From Roseiterribacter gracilis (GTDB lineage: Bacteria > Pseudomonadota > Alphaproteobacteria > BOG-932 > Roseiterribacteraceae), in assembly GCA_018332375.1 (NCBI GenBank), contig BOPV01000001.1, forward strand, positions 558,001-622,000: 64,000 bases of DNA, in the 5' to 3' direction. The notes below the pieces were generated by a model. It saw only the letters and a list, made by a program, of their open reading frames with translations, made no database searches and was not told the DNA's origin. Positions 33,311 through 42,190 of this stretch are shown here, piece after piece. A program made the position numbers and the translations under genes. Numbering within the stretch: position 1 is the first letter of the stretch; each line of letters opens with the position of its first letter.

Positions 33311-34092
33311 TATGCGGTCTTTCCCGCTGCCGCGGCGCGGCCGCGCGGTCCGTGAAAATACTCGCGGATCCAGGGATGATCGTCGGCCAACAGCTCCTCC
33401 AGCCGCCCGACTTTCGCACGTTTGTCGACCAGCACGGCAATTCGGTCGCAGATCGCGTAGAGGCTGTCGAGGTCGTGCGTAATCATGACGACGGTGAGCC
33501 CCAGGCTTTCCCGCAAATGTTTGATGAGCTCATCGAACTTTGCCGCCGCGATCGGGTCCAGTCCGGCTGTCGGTTCGTCGAGAAACAGCAATTCCGGATC
33601 CAGCGCCAGCGCGCGCGCCAGACCGGCGCGTTTTTTCATGCCGCCCGACAATTCCGACGGAAATTTGACCGCCGAATCCGGCGGCAGGCCGACCATCGCG
33701 ATCTTCACGCGTGCGGTCTCTTCCATCAGTGATTCGGGAATGTCGGACAGCTCGCGCATCGGCACTTCGACGTTCTGTTGCAGGGTCAGCGAGCTGAACA
33801 GCGCGCCTTCCTGGAACAGAACGCCCCAGCGCTGCCGAAGGTCGATGTCGCGCCCTTCGGGGTCGGCGGTGACGTCCTGACCCAACACCTCGATCTTGCC
33901 TTCGGTCGGCTGCATCAGGCCGATGATCTCTTTCAGCAGCACCGATTTGCCGGTGCCGGATCCGCCGACGATGCCGATCACTTCGCCGCGTCGCACGTCG
34001 AGATCGAGGTTTTCATGAATCGTCTGCGAGCCGAACCGCGTCGTCAGGCCGCGCACGCGGATGATGATATCGTCGTCTGACGCGGCGCTCAT
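33310..34092 (-). CDS. mlaF: MlaF ATP-binding protein
   Basis: MlaF powers Mla lipid transport. The 260-residue ABC protein has Walker A GGSGTGKS, Q-loop LFQEGALFSSLT, signature LSGGMKKRAGLARALA (MKKR form typical of Mla) and Walker B LLFLDEPTAGLDP, then the H-loop MITHD. Its ATG overlaps the mlaE stop (ATGA at 34089-34092). All ATPase residues look intact. Confidence 0.95.
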   Translation of the reverse strand: MSAASDDDIIIRVRGLTTRFGSQTIHENLDLDVRRGEVIGIVGGSGTGKSVLLKEIIGLMQPTEGKIEVLGQDVTADPEGRDIDLRQRWGVLFQEGALFSSLTLQQNVEVPMRELSDIPESLMEETARVKIAMVGLPPDSAVKFPSELSGGMKKRAGLARALALDPELLFLDEPTAGLDPIAAAKFDELIKHLRESLGLTVVMITHDLDSLYAICDRIAVLVDKRAKVGRLEELLADDHPWIREYFHGPRGRAAAAGKTA

Positions 34093-35279
34093 ATCTGTAG
34101 CGCCGAAAAGACGATGGAGAAAATCGCGTCGAGCACGATCACGATGAAGATCGCTTGCACCACCGAAATCGTGGTGCGTTGGCCAACGCTTTCGGCGCTG
34201 CCGCTGACTTCGAGCCCGTGGAAACATCCGACCAGCGCGATGACGACTGCGAAGACCGGCGCTTTCGCCAGACCGACCCAAAGCGACGTGTCGTAGATCG
34301 CGAGAACCTGGTTCATCTGGTTCAGGAACGCGTCGAAGTTGATGCCGAGATTGAGCCGGCACATCAACGCGCCGCCCAGCAGTCCCATAATATCGGAATA
34401 GAAGCCCAGGAGCGGCAAAGTCAGCGCCAGCGCAAGCACGCGCGGCACGACCAGCACTTCCATCGGGTCCAGGCCCATCGTGCGCATCGCATCGACTTCC
34501 TGGTTGATTTTCATCGTCCCGATCTGCGCCGTGAAGGAACTGCCCGATCGGCCCGCAATAATGATCGCGGTCATCAAGATGCCGATCTCGCGCAGCACTG
34601 AAATGGTGAGCAGATTGACGGTGAAGACTTCAGCGCCGAAGCGGCGCAGCTGGTCGGCGCCTTGATAGGCAAGCACGACGCCGATCAGGAACGACAACAG
34701 TCCGACGATCGGCACGGCGTTCAATCCGACCGCCTGCATGTTGGCGACCATCGAGACGAAGCGCAGCCGGCGCGGATGCCGCACGATGCGCAACAGCACG
34801 ACGCACAGCTCGCCGAAGAAGGCGAGCAGGTCGCGCGTGTCGGTTGCCATCAGCACCGCCCATTTTCCGACGCGCGCGACACGCTCGGTCAGCGCGTTCA
34901 TGCGACGGCGGGGTGGGGGCGGAATTTGCGCTTGTTCGACTTGTTCGAGCAGGCTGCGATGCGCGGAGTCGGCGACGCGGAGTTCGACGGTTGCGCCGGT
35001 CGCTTCGATGCGCCGCGCCAACCGCATCACGACCAAGGCCGCCATCGTGTCGAGCATCGAAACGGCGGTGAGATCGATCACGCCGCGCGCCGCACCGCCG
35101 AGGTCGGTTTCGCGCAGCTCGGCATCGGCGCGTAGCGCCATGCGCAGATCCCAATGGCCGCGCACCAGGATGGTCAGCCGATCGTCGTCGGCCTCGACGT
35201 CCCAGCTGCCCGCATCCTGCGCATCCGGATCGGACAAATCCGGATCTGCGTTGGTGCGTGCTGCATCGACGATCTTCAT
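34089..35279 (-). CDS. mlaE: STAS-MlaE permease fusion
   Basis: MlaE is the inner membrane permease. The 396-residue protein is longer than the roughly 260-residue E. coli form because an N-terminal STAS domain ([25 protein letters not shown]) is fused to the MlaE domain ([55 protein letters not shown]). E. coli keeps STAS as the separate MlaB, so this fusion explains why no mlaB is seen. It heads the operon and is divergent from apt (72 bases). Confidence 0.93.
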   Translation of the reverse strand: MKIVDAARTNADPDLSDPDAQDAGSWDVEADDDRLTILVRGHWDLRMALRADAELRETDLGGAARGVIDLTAVSMLDTMAALVVMRLARRIEATGATVELRVADSAHRSLLEQVEQAQIPPPPRRRMNALTERVARVGKWAVLMATDTRDLLAFFGELCVVLLRIVRHPRRLRFVSMVANMQAVGLNAVPIVGLLSFLIGVVLAYQGADQLRRFGAEVFTVNLLTISVLREIGILMTAIIIAGRSGSSFTAQIGTMKINQEVDAMRTMGLDPMEVLVVPRVLALALTLPLLGFYSDIMGLLGGALMCRLNLGINFDAFLNQMNQVLAIYDTSLWVGLAKAPVFAVVIALVGCFHGLEVSGSAESVGQRTTISVVQAIFIVIVLDAIFSIVFSALQI

Positions 35280-35351
35280 GGGAATGTGATCGAACCTGCA
35301 GGTTGCGCCGCGGCTTGGCAAGGCAGGTCCAAGCGTCGTAGGACCCGTTTC

Positions 35352-35897
35352 ATGCGCCCCATACCGTCCGATTCCGACACGATGGACCTGAAACGCGTCA
35401 TCCGGAACATCCCGGATTTCCCGAAGCCAGGCATTCTCTTCTACGACATCTCCACGCTGCTGGCCGATGCCCCGGCGTGGAAAGAAACGGTGCGCCGTCT
35501 CGCCAATCGCGTCCGTGCCTACCAGCCGGATTTGCTGGTCGGAATCGAAAGCCGCGGGTTCCTGTCAGCGGCGCCCTTGGCGGTCGAGCTGGGGCTTGGC
35601 TTCGCGATGATCCGCAAGCGCGGAAAATTGCCCGGCACGACGATCGGGCATGATTACGCGCTCGAATACGGCGAAGACCGCGTCGAGATCCAAGCCGACG
35701 CGGTCAAGCACGGCCAGCGTGTCGTGCTGCTCGACGATCTTCTCGCCACCGGCGGCACTGCTGCGGCTGGCATTACCCTGCTACGGTCGGTCGGCGCGGA
35801 AGTCGTGTCAGCCGCCTTTATCATCGAGCTCGCGTTCCTGCGTGGGCGCGAACGGCTCGATGTTGCGGTCGATTCGATCATCACCTACGACGAATGA
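35352..35897 (+). CDS. apt: Adenine phosphoribosyltransferase
   Basis: Apt converts adenine and PRPP to AMP. The protein has [14 protein letters not shown] at its start, [22 protein letters not shown] and the PRPP motif [17 protein letters not shown]. The ATG at 35352 (181 residues) has AGGA eight bases upstream; the internal ATG at 35382 would give 171 residues, the usual length. The choice is open. It stands alone, divergent from the Mla operon, with lemA just downstream. Confidence 0.93.
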   Translation: MRPIPSDSDTMDLKRVIRNIPDFPKPGILFYDISTLLADAPAWKETVRRLANRVRAYQPDLLVGIESRGFLSAAPLAVELGLGFAMIRKRGKLPGTTIGHDYALEYGEDRVEIQADAVKHGQRVVLLDDLLATGGTAAAGITLLRSVGAEVVSAAFIIELAFLRGRERLDVAVDSIITYDE

Positions 35898-35910
35898 GAT
35901 GAGGGTTCCC

Positions 35911-36498
35911 ATGTCAAAGCTACGGGCAGGCCTGTTTGCGTTGTTGCTGGTGATTCCGTTGGCCGCGTGCGGCGTCAACGAAGTGCCCAAGCTGGACGAG
36001 GACGTGAAGGCGAAGTGGAGCCAGGTGCAAAATCAGTATCAGCGCCGCGCTGATCTGGTGCCCAACCTGGTTGAGACGGTGAAGGGCTACGCCAAACAGG
36101 AAGAAGAAGTCCTGACCAAGGTCGTCGAAGCGCGCGCGAAAGCGACGTCGATTCAGATCCCGGCGGACATCACGCAGAACCCGGAAGCGTTCAAGCGATT
36201 CCAGGACGCGCAGGCACAATTGACCGGTGCTTTGTCGCGCTTGCTGGCGGTGAAAGAAGCCTATCCAGATCTGAAATCGAACCAGAACTTCTTGGCGCTG
36301 CAATCGCAGCTCGAAGGCACCGAGAACCGCATCGCCGTTGCGCGCCGCGACTACATCAATTCCGTGCAGGCCTACAACACGCAGCTGCGCACCATCCCGG
36401 GGCGCTGGATCGCTGCGATCCTCTATCCCGATGCGAAGATCAAAGAGACCTTCACCAGCACCGAAGAGGCGCAGACGGCGCCGAAGGTGAAGTTCTGA
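35911..36498 (+). CDS. lemA: LemA family lipoprotein
   Basis: LemA proteins are small helical membrane-attached proteins of uncertain function. This 195-residue protein has a lipobox LAACGVN in its signal, and the LemA domain with WSQVQNQYQRRADLVPNLVETVKGYAKQEE and NRIAVARRDYINSVQAYNTQLRTIPG. A GAGGG sequence precedes the ATG by six bases. It is followed four bases later by a TPM-domain gene, the usual partner. Confidence 0.92.
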   Translation: MSKLRAGLFALLLVIPLAACGVNEVPKLDEDVKAKWSQVQNQYQRRADLVPNLVETVKGYAKQEEEVLTKVVEARAKATSIQIPADITQNPEAFKRFQDAQAQLTGALSRLLAVKEAYPDLKSNQNFLALQSQLEGTENRIAVARRDYINSVQAYNTQLRTIPGRWIAAILYPDAKIKETFTSTEEAQTAPKVKF

Positions 36499-36502
36499 CG
36501 TG

Positions 36503-37252
36503 ATGCGTACGTTCAGCGCGACCGTTCTCGTCGCGCTGCTATTTGTTTCGGTTGCGCTGGCAGCGATCAAGCTGCCGGCGCTGACTGGCCGCGTCGTCGA
36601 CGAGGCCGGCGCATTGTCGAGTACGCAGCGCAGTGCACTCGAAACCGAGCTTGCGACACACGAACAAAAGACCGGTCAGCAAGTCGTCGTTGCGATCGTC
36701 AAATCGCTGCAAGGCGTCGAGATCGAAGAGTACGGCGTCGATCTGATCCGCGGCTGGGGAATCGGACAGAAAGGCAAGAATACCGGCGCGATCTTGCTGG
36801 TCGCGCCCAATGAAAAGCGCGTGCGGATCGAGGTCGGATACGGGCTCGAAGGATCGCTGACCGACGCGGCGTCGCGCGTCATCATCGAGCGCACGATCCT
36901 GCCGCAGATCAAACGCGGCGACCTGCCGGCCGGCGTGCTTGCCGGCGCCCACGAAATGCTCCGCGTGCTGACGGGCGAGCTCAGCGCCGAAGAGCTGGCG
37001 CCGGTGCAAGGCGCAGTTGCGGTACCCGATCCGCCTGCCTGGACCGGGTATGTCATCATTGTTCTGTTTCTTCTCTTCGTGTTCTGGCGCGTGCGCACGC
37101 GCGGCGTGGTGGGCACGCTGCTCGACGTGATCTGGGTCGTGGCCTCGTCATCGCGCGGTGGAAGCAGTGGCGGAAGCTGGGGCGGCGGCGGCGGCGGGTT
37201 CAGCGGCGGCGGCGGTTCAGGCGGCGGTGGAGGCGCGTCGGGCTCATGGTGA
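36503..37252 (+). CDS. TPM domain protein (YgcG family), secreted
   Basis: This 249-residue protein has a signal peptide (MRTFSATVLVALLFVSVALA), a TPM domain (LTGRVVDEAGALSSTQRSALETELATHEQKTGQQVVV; DLIRGWGIGQKGKNTGAILLV) and one membrane helix (YVIIVLFLLFVFWRV), then an almost pure Gly/Ser tail (GGGGGGFSGGGGSGGGG). It is likely anchored in the membrane with the TPM domain outside. The start could also be GTG 36500. It overlaps the next gene by 7 bases. Confidence 0.9.
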   Translation: MRTFSATVLVALLFVSVALAAIKLPALTGRVVDEAGALSSTQRSALETELATHEQKTGQQVVVAIVKSLQGVEIEEYGVDLIRGWGIGQKGKNTGAILLVAPNEKRVRIEVGYGLEGSLTDAASRVIIERTILPQIKRGDLPAGVLAGAHEMLRVLTGELSAEELAPVQGAVAVPDPPAWTGYVIIVLFLLFVFWRVRTRGVVGTLLDVIWVVASSSRGGSSGGSWGGGGGGFSGGGGSGGGGGASGSW

Positions 37253-37869
37253 TCACCGAAAGCGAAAGCGCGCGGATCGCGGCCTGCGTTGCGGCTGCCG
37301 AGGCGCGAACCTCAGTCGAGCTGAAACTGGTGCTGGCGCCGGTCGCGAGCCGCTACGGCGCGTTCGCGCTGATCTATCCCGCACTGTTCGCGTTGCTGGT
37401 CGGGTGCGGCCTGGCGCTTGGTTGGGCGGGCACGTCGGCGCGCGCGATGGTGCTGCTCGAAACGGTCGGCTTCGTGTTCGCCTATGCGGTGCTGCAAATC
37501 CCGTCGCTGCGCGTTGCGATCGTTCCGCGCGCGGTCAAACGCAAAGCTGCAATCCGCCTGGCACGACTGCAATTCGCGCGGCTTGGGCTCGATACGGCGG
37601 CGGGACGGCCGGCGGTCTTGTTTTTTGTTGCGACGGCCGAACGCTATGTCGAAATCCTGGTCGATGCGCGCGTTGCAGCGCGCGTACCGCAAGAACGGTT
37701 CGACGCGATGATCGCGCAGTTCACGACGTTGGCTGCGGAGGGACGCGTGGTGGATGCGTTCGGCGGCGTTTGCGCTGCGATCGGCGATGCGTTGGCCGAA
37801 CCGTTCCCGCCGCAAGCAGGCGACCGCAACGAACGTAGCGATCAGATCGACGTGATCGAGCCGCTGTAA
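37246..37869 (+). CDS. TPM domain membrane protein (COG3762-like)
   Basis: This 207-residue protein has two membrane helices in the first half (FALIYPALFALLVGCGLALGWAG, LETVGFVFAYAVLQI) and a TPM-like domain with RPAVLFFVATAERYVEILVDARVAARV near the C-terminus. It lacks a signal peptide. With lemA and the YgcG-type gene it forms a common lemA-TPM-TPM trio. An excellent bidirectional terminator follows. Confidence 0.82.
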   Translation: MVITESESARIAACVAAAEARTSVELKLVLAPVASRYGAFALIYPALFALLVGCGLALGWAGTSARAMVLLETVGFVFAYAVLQIPSLRVAIVPRAVKRKAAIRLARLQFARLGLDTAAGRPAVLFFVATAERYVEILVDARVAARVPQERFDAMIAQFTTLAAEGRVVDAFGGVCAAIGDALAEPFPPQAGDRNERSDQIDVIEPL

Positions 37870-37883
37870 GTTTTGCAGATATG

Positions 37884-37911
37884 AAAAGGGCGGCCAATTG
37901 GCCGCCCTTTT
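37884..37911. terminator. Bidirectional terminator between TPM gene and clpX
   Basis: A perfect 28-base palindrome, AAAAGGGCGGCC followed by AATT and its mirror GGCCGCCCTTTT, is flanked by T and A runs. It lies between two convergent genes and can end both transcripts. Confidence 0.9.
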
Positions 37912-37932
37912 TTGTGTGCTCGGTGCCTGCGC

Positions 37933-39204
37933 TTACGAAGCGCGCGGGTTCGAGGCTTCTTTCTTGCGATCGGCGTAGATGTAGAGGGGCTCGGCCCGCT
38001 TCTCCGCCGCTTCCTTGTTGATGACGATCTCGCTGATCTCGGTTTCGCCGGGCAGGTCGAACATCGGTTCGAGCAGAATGCCTTCCATGATCGAACGCAG
38101 GCCGCGTGCACCGGTCTTTCGTTCGATCGCCTTGCGAGCGATCACTTTCAGCGCTTCGTCGTTGAAGGTCAGCTTGACGTCTTCCATCTCGAACAGGCGC
38201 TGATACTGCTTCACCAGCGCGTTCTTCGGGGTCGACAGGATCTCGAGCAGTGCCGACTCGTCCAGATCGTCCAAGGTCGCCACGACGGGCAGACGGCCGA
38301 CGAATTCCGGGATCAAGCCGAACTTCAACAGATCTTCGGGCTGCACTTCGCGCAGGATTTCACCGGTACGGCGCTCTTCCGGCGCACGCACGTCGGCGCC
38401 GAAGCCGATCGAGGTGCCGCGATGGCGCGCAGCAATGATCTTTTCCAGGCCGGCAAACGCACCGCCGCACACGAACAGAATGTTCGTCGTGTCGACCTGC
38501 AGGAATTCCTGCTGCGGGTGTTTCCGTCCGCCCTGCGGGGGTACCGAGGCAACGGTACCTTCCATGATCTTCAGCAGCGCCTGCTGGACACCTTCGCCCG
38601 ACACGTCGCGGGTGATCGACGGGTTGTCCGACTTGCGGCTGATCTTATCGACTTCGTCGATATAGACGATGCCGCGCTGCGCCCGCTCGACGTTGTAGTC
38701 GGCGGCCTGCAGCAGCTTGAGGATGATGTTCTCGACGTCTTCGCCGACATAACCGGCCTCGGTCAGCGTCGTGGCGTCGGCCATCGTGAACGGCACGTCG
38801 AGGATGCGCGCCAGCGTCTGGGCCAGCAGCGTCTTGCCCGAACCGGTCGGGCCAATCAGCAGAATGTTCGATTTCTGCAGTTCGACGTCGCTATTTTTCT
38901 GGCCGTGGGCCAGGCGCTTGTAGTGGTTGTGCACCGCGACCGACAGCACGCGCTTGGCCTGTTCCTGGCCGATCACATAGTCATCAAGGACCGCCTTGAT
39001 GTCGCGCGGGGTGGGAACGCCGTCACCTGATTTGACGAGCTGCGTCTTCGACTCTTCACGGATGATGTCCATGCAGAGTTCGACGCATTCGTCGCAGATG
39101 AAGACGGTCGGGCCGGCAATAAGCTTGCGCACCTCGTGCTGGCTCTTTCCACAGAAGGAGCAGTACAGGGTGTTTTTGCTATCGCCGCTGGTCGACTTGG
39201 TCAT
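37933..39204 (-). CDS. clpX: ATP-dependent Clp protease ATP-binding subunit ClpX
   Basis: ClpX unfolds proteins and feeds them to ClpP. The 423-residue protein has the zinc-binding domain (Cys15, Cys18, Cys37, Cys40), Walker A GPTGSGKT, Walker [10 protein letters not shown], and pore-loop GYVGEDVEN. The IGF-type ClpP-binding loop region is in [14 protein letters not shown]. Its start is far from any clpP: upstream is the divergent hisI, so the common clpP-clpX pairing is missing here. Confidence 0.97.
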   Translation of the reverse strand: MTKSTSGDSKNTLYCSFCGKSQHEVRKLIAGPTVFICDECVELCMDIIREESKTQLVKSGDGVPTPRDIKAVLDDYVIGQEQAKRVLSVAVHNHYKRLAHGQKNSDVELQKSNILLIGPTGSGKTLLAQTLARILDVPFTMADATTLTEAGYVGEDVENIILKLLQAADYNVERAQRGIVYIDEVDKISRKSDNPSITRDVSGEGVQQALLKIMEGTVASVPPQGGRKHPQQEFLQVDTTNILFVCGGAFAGLEKIIAARHRGTSIGFGADVRAPEERRTGEILREVQPEDLLKFGLIPEFVGRLPVVATLDDLDESALLEILSTPKNALVKQYQRLFEMEDVKLTFNDEALKVIARKAIERKTGARGLRSIMEGILLEPMFDLPGETEISEIVINKEAAEKRAEPLYIYADRKKEASNPRAS

Positions 39205-39421
39205 CGGACCGAAACTCTCTTCGAAAGGCTGCGGGAACTCGTAGTAGTGCCCTCAGGCAATCCTCGCCCGGGGGGACTATGAACGCAAGCGAACCGCCTA
39301 CCGTTTCAGGCCGACTTCTCGCCGCGGAAGACCGGGCGATCAGCGGTCAAACGACCCGCCGAGCCTCAGTCCCTCGCGGTATAACATGCGTTAATCCGGC
39401 GCTGAAAAAAGGGTTCCTATC

Positions 39422-39841
39422 TTGGTGAAATCAGCCTCCCCAGCGCCGGAATGGACGCCGCCCGGGGCAATCGTCATCGAAGAAGCGCTCGCTGCACTGC
39501 AATTCGACGGGCAGGGATTGATTCCCGCCGTGGCGCAAGACGCGACGGACGGTCGCGTCCTGATGCTGGCCTGGATGAATCGCGATGCGGTCCGCGCCAC
39601 CCTCGAATCCGGCCGGGTCACCTACTGGTCCCGGTCGCGCGGCGCGCTGTGGCGCAAGGGCGACACCAGTGGCCACACCCAGACCTTGGTCGACTTCCGA
39701 ATCGACTGTGACGGCGATTCGATCCTGCTTCAGGTCGCGCAGGTCGGGGCCGCCTGCCATACCAACAGGCATACATGTTTCTATCGATCGCTCGGTCCGG
39801 ACGAGTGGGTCGAGATCGTCGGTCCGGACGTGAAACCCTGA
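39422..39841 (+). CDS. hisI: Phosphoribosyl-AMP cyclohydrolase
   Basis: HisI opens the adenine ring of phosphoribosyl-AMP in histidine synthesis. The 139-residue protein has the [19 protein letters not shown] motif, FRIDCDGDS and the zinc motif [12 protein letters not shown], all intact. The start may be TTG at 39422 or GTG at 39425; an AAGGG lies eight bases before the TTG. No other his gene is near, so it is not in a his operon. Confidence 0.93.
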   Translation: MVKSASPAPEWTPPGAIVIEEALAALQFDGQGLIPAVAQDATDGRVLMLAWMNRDAVRATLESGRVTYWSRSRGALWRKGDTSGHTQTLVDFRIDCDGDSILLQVAQVGAACHTNRHTCFYRSLGPDEWVEIVGPDVKP

Positions 39842-39978
39842 TCCTGCTTTATTTTTGGGCGGATTCCGGCGACCAATCTCAGTAAGTTCTGCGCGGAAAC
39901 CCTGCTCGACAAGGACCCGAGCGCCAGTAAAGTGGCCGCCAACCGGCGTACGACCGGCATGTCCTAGGGAGGGTTTCG

Positions 39979-41196
39979 ATGAATCGACTGTTGGCGACTG
40001 TCGCTGCTGCGGCAGTCCTTGGGTTGGCGTCAGGCGCGTGGGCGCAGGAAACCATCAAAATCGGCGTCAGCGGTCCGTTCACCGGCGGTTCGTCGTCGAT
40101 GGGCGTTTCGATGCGCGACGGCGTGCGGCTCGCAGCCGACGAGATCAATGCCGCTGGCGGCGTGAACGGCAAGAAGATCGAACTTGTCGAACGCGACGAG
40201 CAGGCGAAGAACGAAGTCGGCGTGCAGGTCGCGCAGGAACTGATCAACAAAGAAAAAGTCATCGCGACGGTTGGCTACATCAACACCGGCGTCGCGCTTG
40301 CGTCGCAGCGCTTCTACCAAGAAGCGCAGATCCCGGTGCTGAACAACGTCGCCACCGGTACGCAGATCACCAAGCAGTTCGAGCCGCCGGAGAACAAGTA
40401 CAACTACGTCTTCCGTTTCTCGGCCAACGACACGATTCAATCGGCGATGATCGTCGACGAAGCGATCGGTCGTTCGAAGTTCACCAAGCCGGCGATTCTC
40501 GCTGACTCGACCAACTACGGTCAGCTTGGTCGCGCCGATCTCGAAGCGGCGTTGGCGAAGAAGGGCGTGAAGCCCGTCGCGGTTGAGAAGTTCAACATCG
40601 GCGACACCGATATGACGCCGCAGCTTCTGCGCGCCAAAGAAGGCGGTGCCGACGTGGTGTTGACGTATGGCATCGGCCCGGAGCTGGCGCAGATCGCCAA
40701 CGGCATGGCCAAGCTGGGCTGGAAGGTTCCGCTGGTCGGTTCGTGGACCTTGTCGATGGCGTCGTTCATCGACACGGCCGGCCCGAACGGTGACGGCGCG
40801 CGCATGCCGCAAACCTTCATCGAAGATGCGACCACGCCGAAGCGCAAAGCCTTCATCGACGCGTACCACAAGAAGTTCGGCGGCGATAAAATGCCGTCGC
40901 CGGTGTCGGCGGCGCAGGGCTACGACTCACTCTACGTGCTCAAGGCAGCACTGGAGCAGGCCAAGTCGACCGAAGGTCCGAAGATTCGCGAAGCGCTCGA
41001 AAATCTGAACACCAAAGTCGAAGGTGTCGTGCAGACCTACGACAAGCCGTTCAACGCCAAGGACCATGATGCCGTCTCGTACAACGTGCCGGTGTTCGGT
41101 CTCGTGAAGGGCGGCCGCGTCGTGTACGCGAACGAAGATGACAAGAAGAACCCGGTTCGCTCGAAGTCGGGCACCGGTGGTGTCGCTCCGCAGTGA
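39979..41196 (+). CDS. Branched-chain amino acid ABC transporter binding protein (LivK family)
   Basis: The protein (405 residues) has a signal peptide (LLATVAAAAVLGLASGAWA), so the mature protein begins QETIKIGVSG. Typical LivK segments are GPFTGGSS, DEINAAGGVNGKKIELV and AAQGYDSLYVLKAALEQA. A strong AGGGAGG precedes the ATG. A 12-base stem-loop follows the gene, then permease and ATPase genes. The sequence may let the binding protein be made in excess. Ligand specificity cannot be read. Confidence 0.9.
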   Translation: MNRLLATVAAAAVLGLASGAWAQETIKIGVSGPFTGGSSSMGVSMRDGVRLAADEINAAGGVNGKKIELVERDEQAKNEVGVQVAQELINKEKVIATVGYINTGVALASQRFYQEAQIPVLNNVATGTQITKQFEPPENKYNYVFRFSANDTIQSAMIVDEAIGRSKFTKPAILADSTNYGQLGRADLEAALAKKGVKPVAVEKFNIGDTDMTPQLLRAKEGGADVVLTYGIGPELAQIANGMAKLGWKVPLVGSWTLSMASFIDTAGPNGDGARMPQTFIEDATTPKRKAFIDAYHKKFGGDKMPSPVSAAQGYDSLYVLKAALEQAKSTEGPKIREALENLNTKVEGVVQTYDKPFNAKDHDAVSYNVPVFGLVKGGRVVYANEDDKKNPVRSKSGTGGVAPQ

Positions 41197-41211
41197 CGCG
41201 CTGACGAAACG

Positions 41212-41239
41212 CGCCCCGGTCACGCACGTGGCCGGGGCG
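41212..41239 (+). terminator. Stem-loop between binding-protein and permease genes
   Basis: CGCCCCGGTCAC and GTGGCCGGGGCG (41212-41223, 41228-41239) pair over twelve positions around GCAC, with one G-T pair. There is no T run, so it likely stabilises the upstream mRNA or reduces read-through into livH. Confidence 0.55.
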
Positions 41240-41311
41240 TATTCGTCCAAGACCAAGAAAAGCCGCGCCAATAAGCGGCAACTACGAATTGCATAGGATA
41301 GGGAAGCGCTC

Positions 41312-42187
41312 GTGCAGATTTTGCTGCAGTTGATTGCCAGCGGTGTTGCCGTCGGCATGATCTACGCCGCCATTGCCTTCGGGTATCAACTTACCTTCGC
41401 GACGTCGAAGACACTGAATTTCGGCCAGGGTGAAGCGCTGATGCTCGGCGCGCTCGTCGGGCTGTCGCTCACATCGTGGCTTGGCTACTGGGCCATGCTG
41501 CCGTTGGTGCTGCTGTTCGGATTTGTGCAAGGCGCGATTGTCGAACGGTTGGGCGTGCGTCCGTCGATCAAGATCAAGTCCGAGTTCGGCTGGATCATGG
41601 CGACGATTGCACTCGGCATCATCTTCAAGAATTTGGCCGAGATCGTGTGGGGCCGTGAGGCGCTGCCATTTCCGTCGCCATTGCCGACCGACGCGTATGT
41701 CCTCGGCGGCGTGCGCATTCTGCCGGTCGAGTTGCTCATTGTGGTTGGCGCTCTCGGAATGATGCTCGCAGTCGAGTTCTTCAACCGCAAATCGATCTGG
41801 GGCAAAGCGGTGCGCGCCACCGCCAATGATCGCGACGCGGCCGGCCTGATGGGCATCAACACGTCGCAGATCATCACACTCAGCTACGCCGTGTCGTCGA
41901 TGACGGCGGCGCTTGCCGGCGTGCTGGTTGCGCCGCGCATCACTGCAATCGACGCCAATCTTGGCGCGGTGCTCGGGCTGAAAGCATTCGCGGTCGCCAT
42001 CATCGGCGGACTTGAATCCGGCCTTGGCGTGATCGTCGGCGGCATCATTCTCGGCGTCGCCGAAACGATGACCGGTTATTACATTTCGACCGGCTACAAA
42101 GACGTGCCGGGCCTCGTGCTGTTGCTGCTGGTGCTGATGGTCAAGCCGTCAGGCCTGTTCGGCAAAGCCACGATCAAGAAGGTCTGA
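41312..42187 (+). CDS. livH: Branched-chain amino acid ABC transporter permease (LivH)
   Basis: LivH is one of two permease subunits. The 291-residue protein has eight or so membrane helices, with AIAFGYQLTFATSKTLNFGQGEALMLGALV and the EAA-like FGKAVRATANDRDAAGLMGIN loop that touches the ATPase. The start is a GTG at 41312 with GGGAAG upstream. The next gene starts four bases after the stop. Confidence 0.93.
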   Translation: MQILLQLIASGVAVGMIYAAIAFGYQLTFATSKTLNFGQGEALMLGALVGLSLTSWLGYWAMLPLVLLFGFVQGAIVERLGVRPSIKIKSEFGWIMATIALGIIFKNLAEIVWGREALPFPSPLPTDAYVLGGVRILPVELLIVVGALGMMLAVEFFNRKSIWGKAVRATANDRDAAGLMGINTSQIITLSYAVSSMTAALAGVLVAPRITAIDANLGAVLGLKAFAVAIIGGLESGLGVIVGGIILGVAETMTGYYISTGYKDVPGLVLLLLVLMVKPSGLFGKATIKKV

Positions 42188-42190
42188 GCG

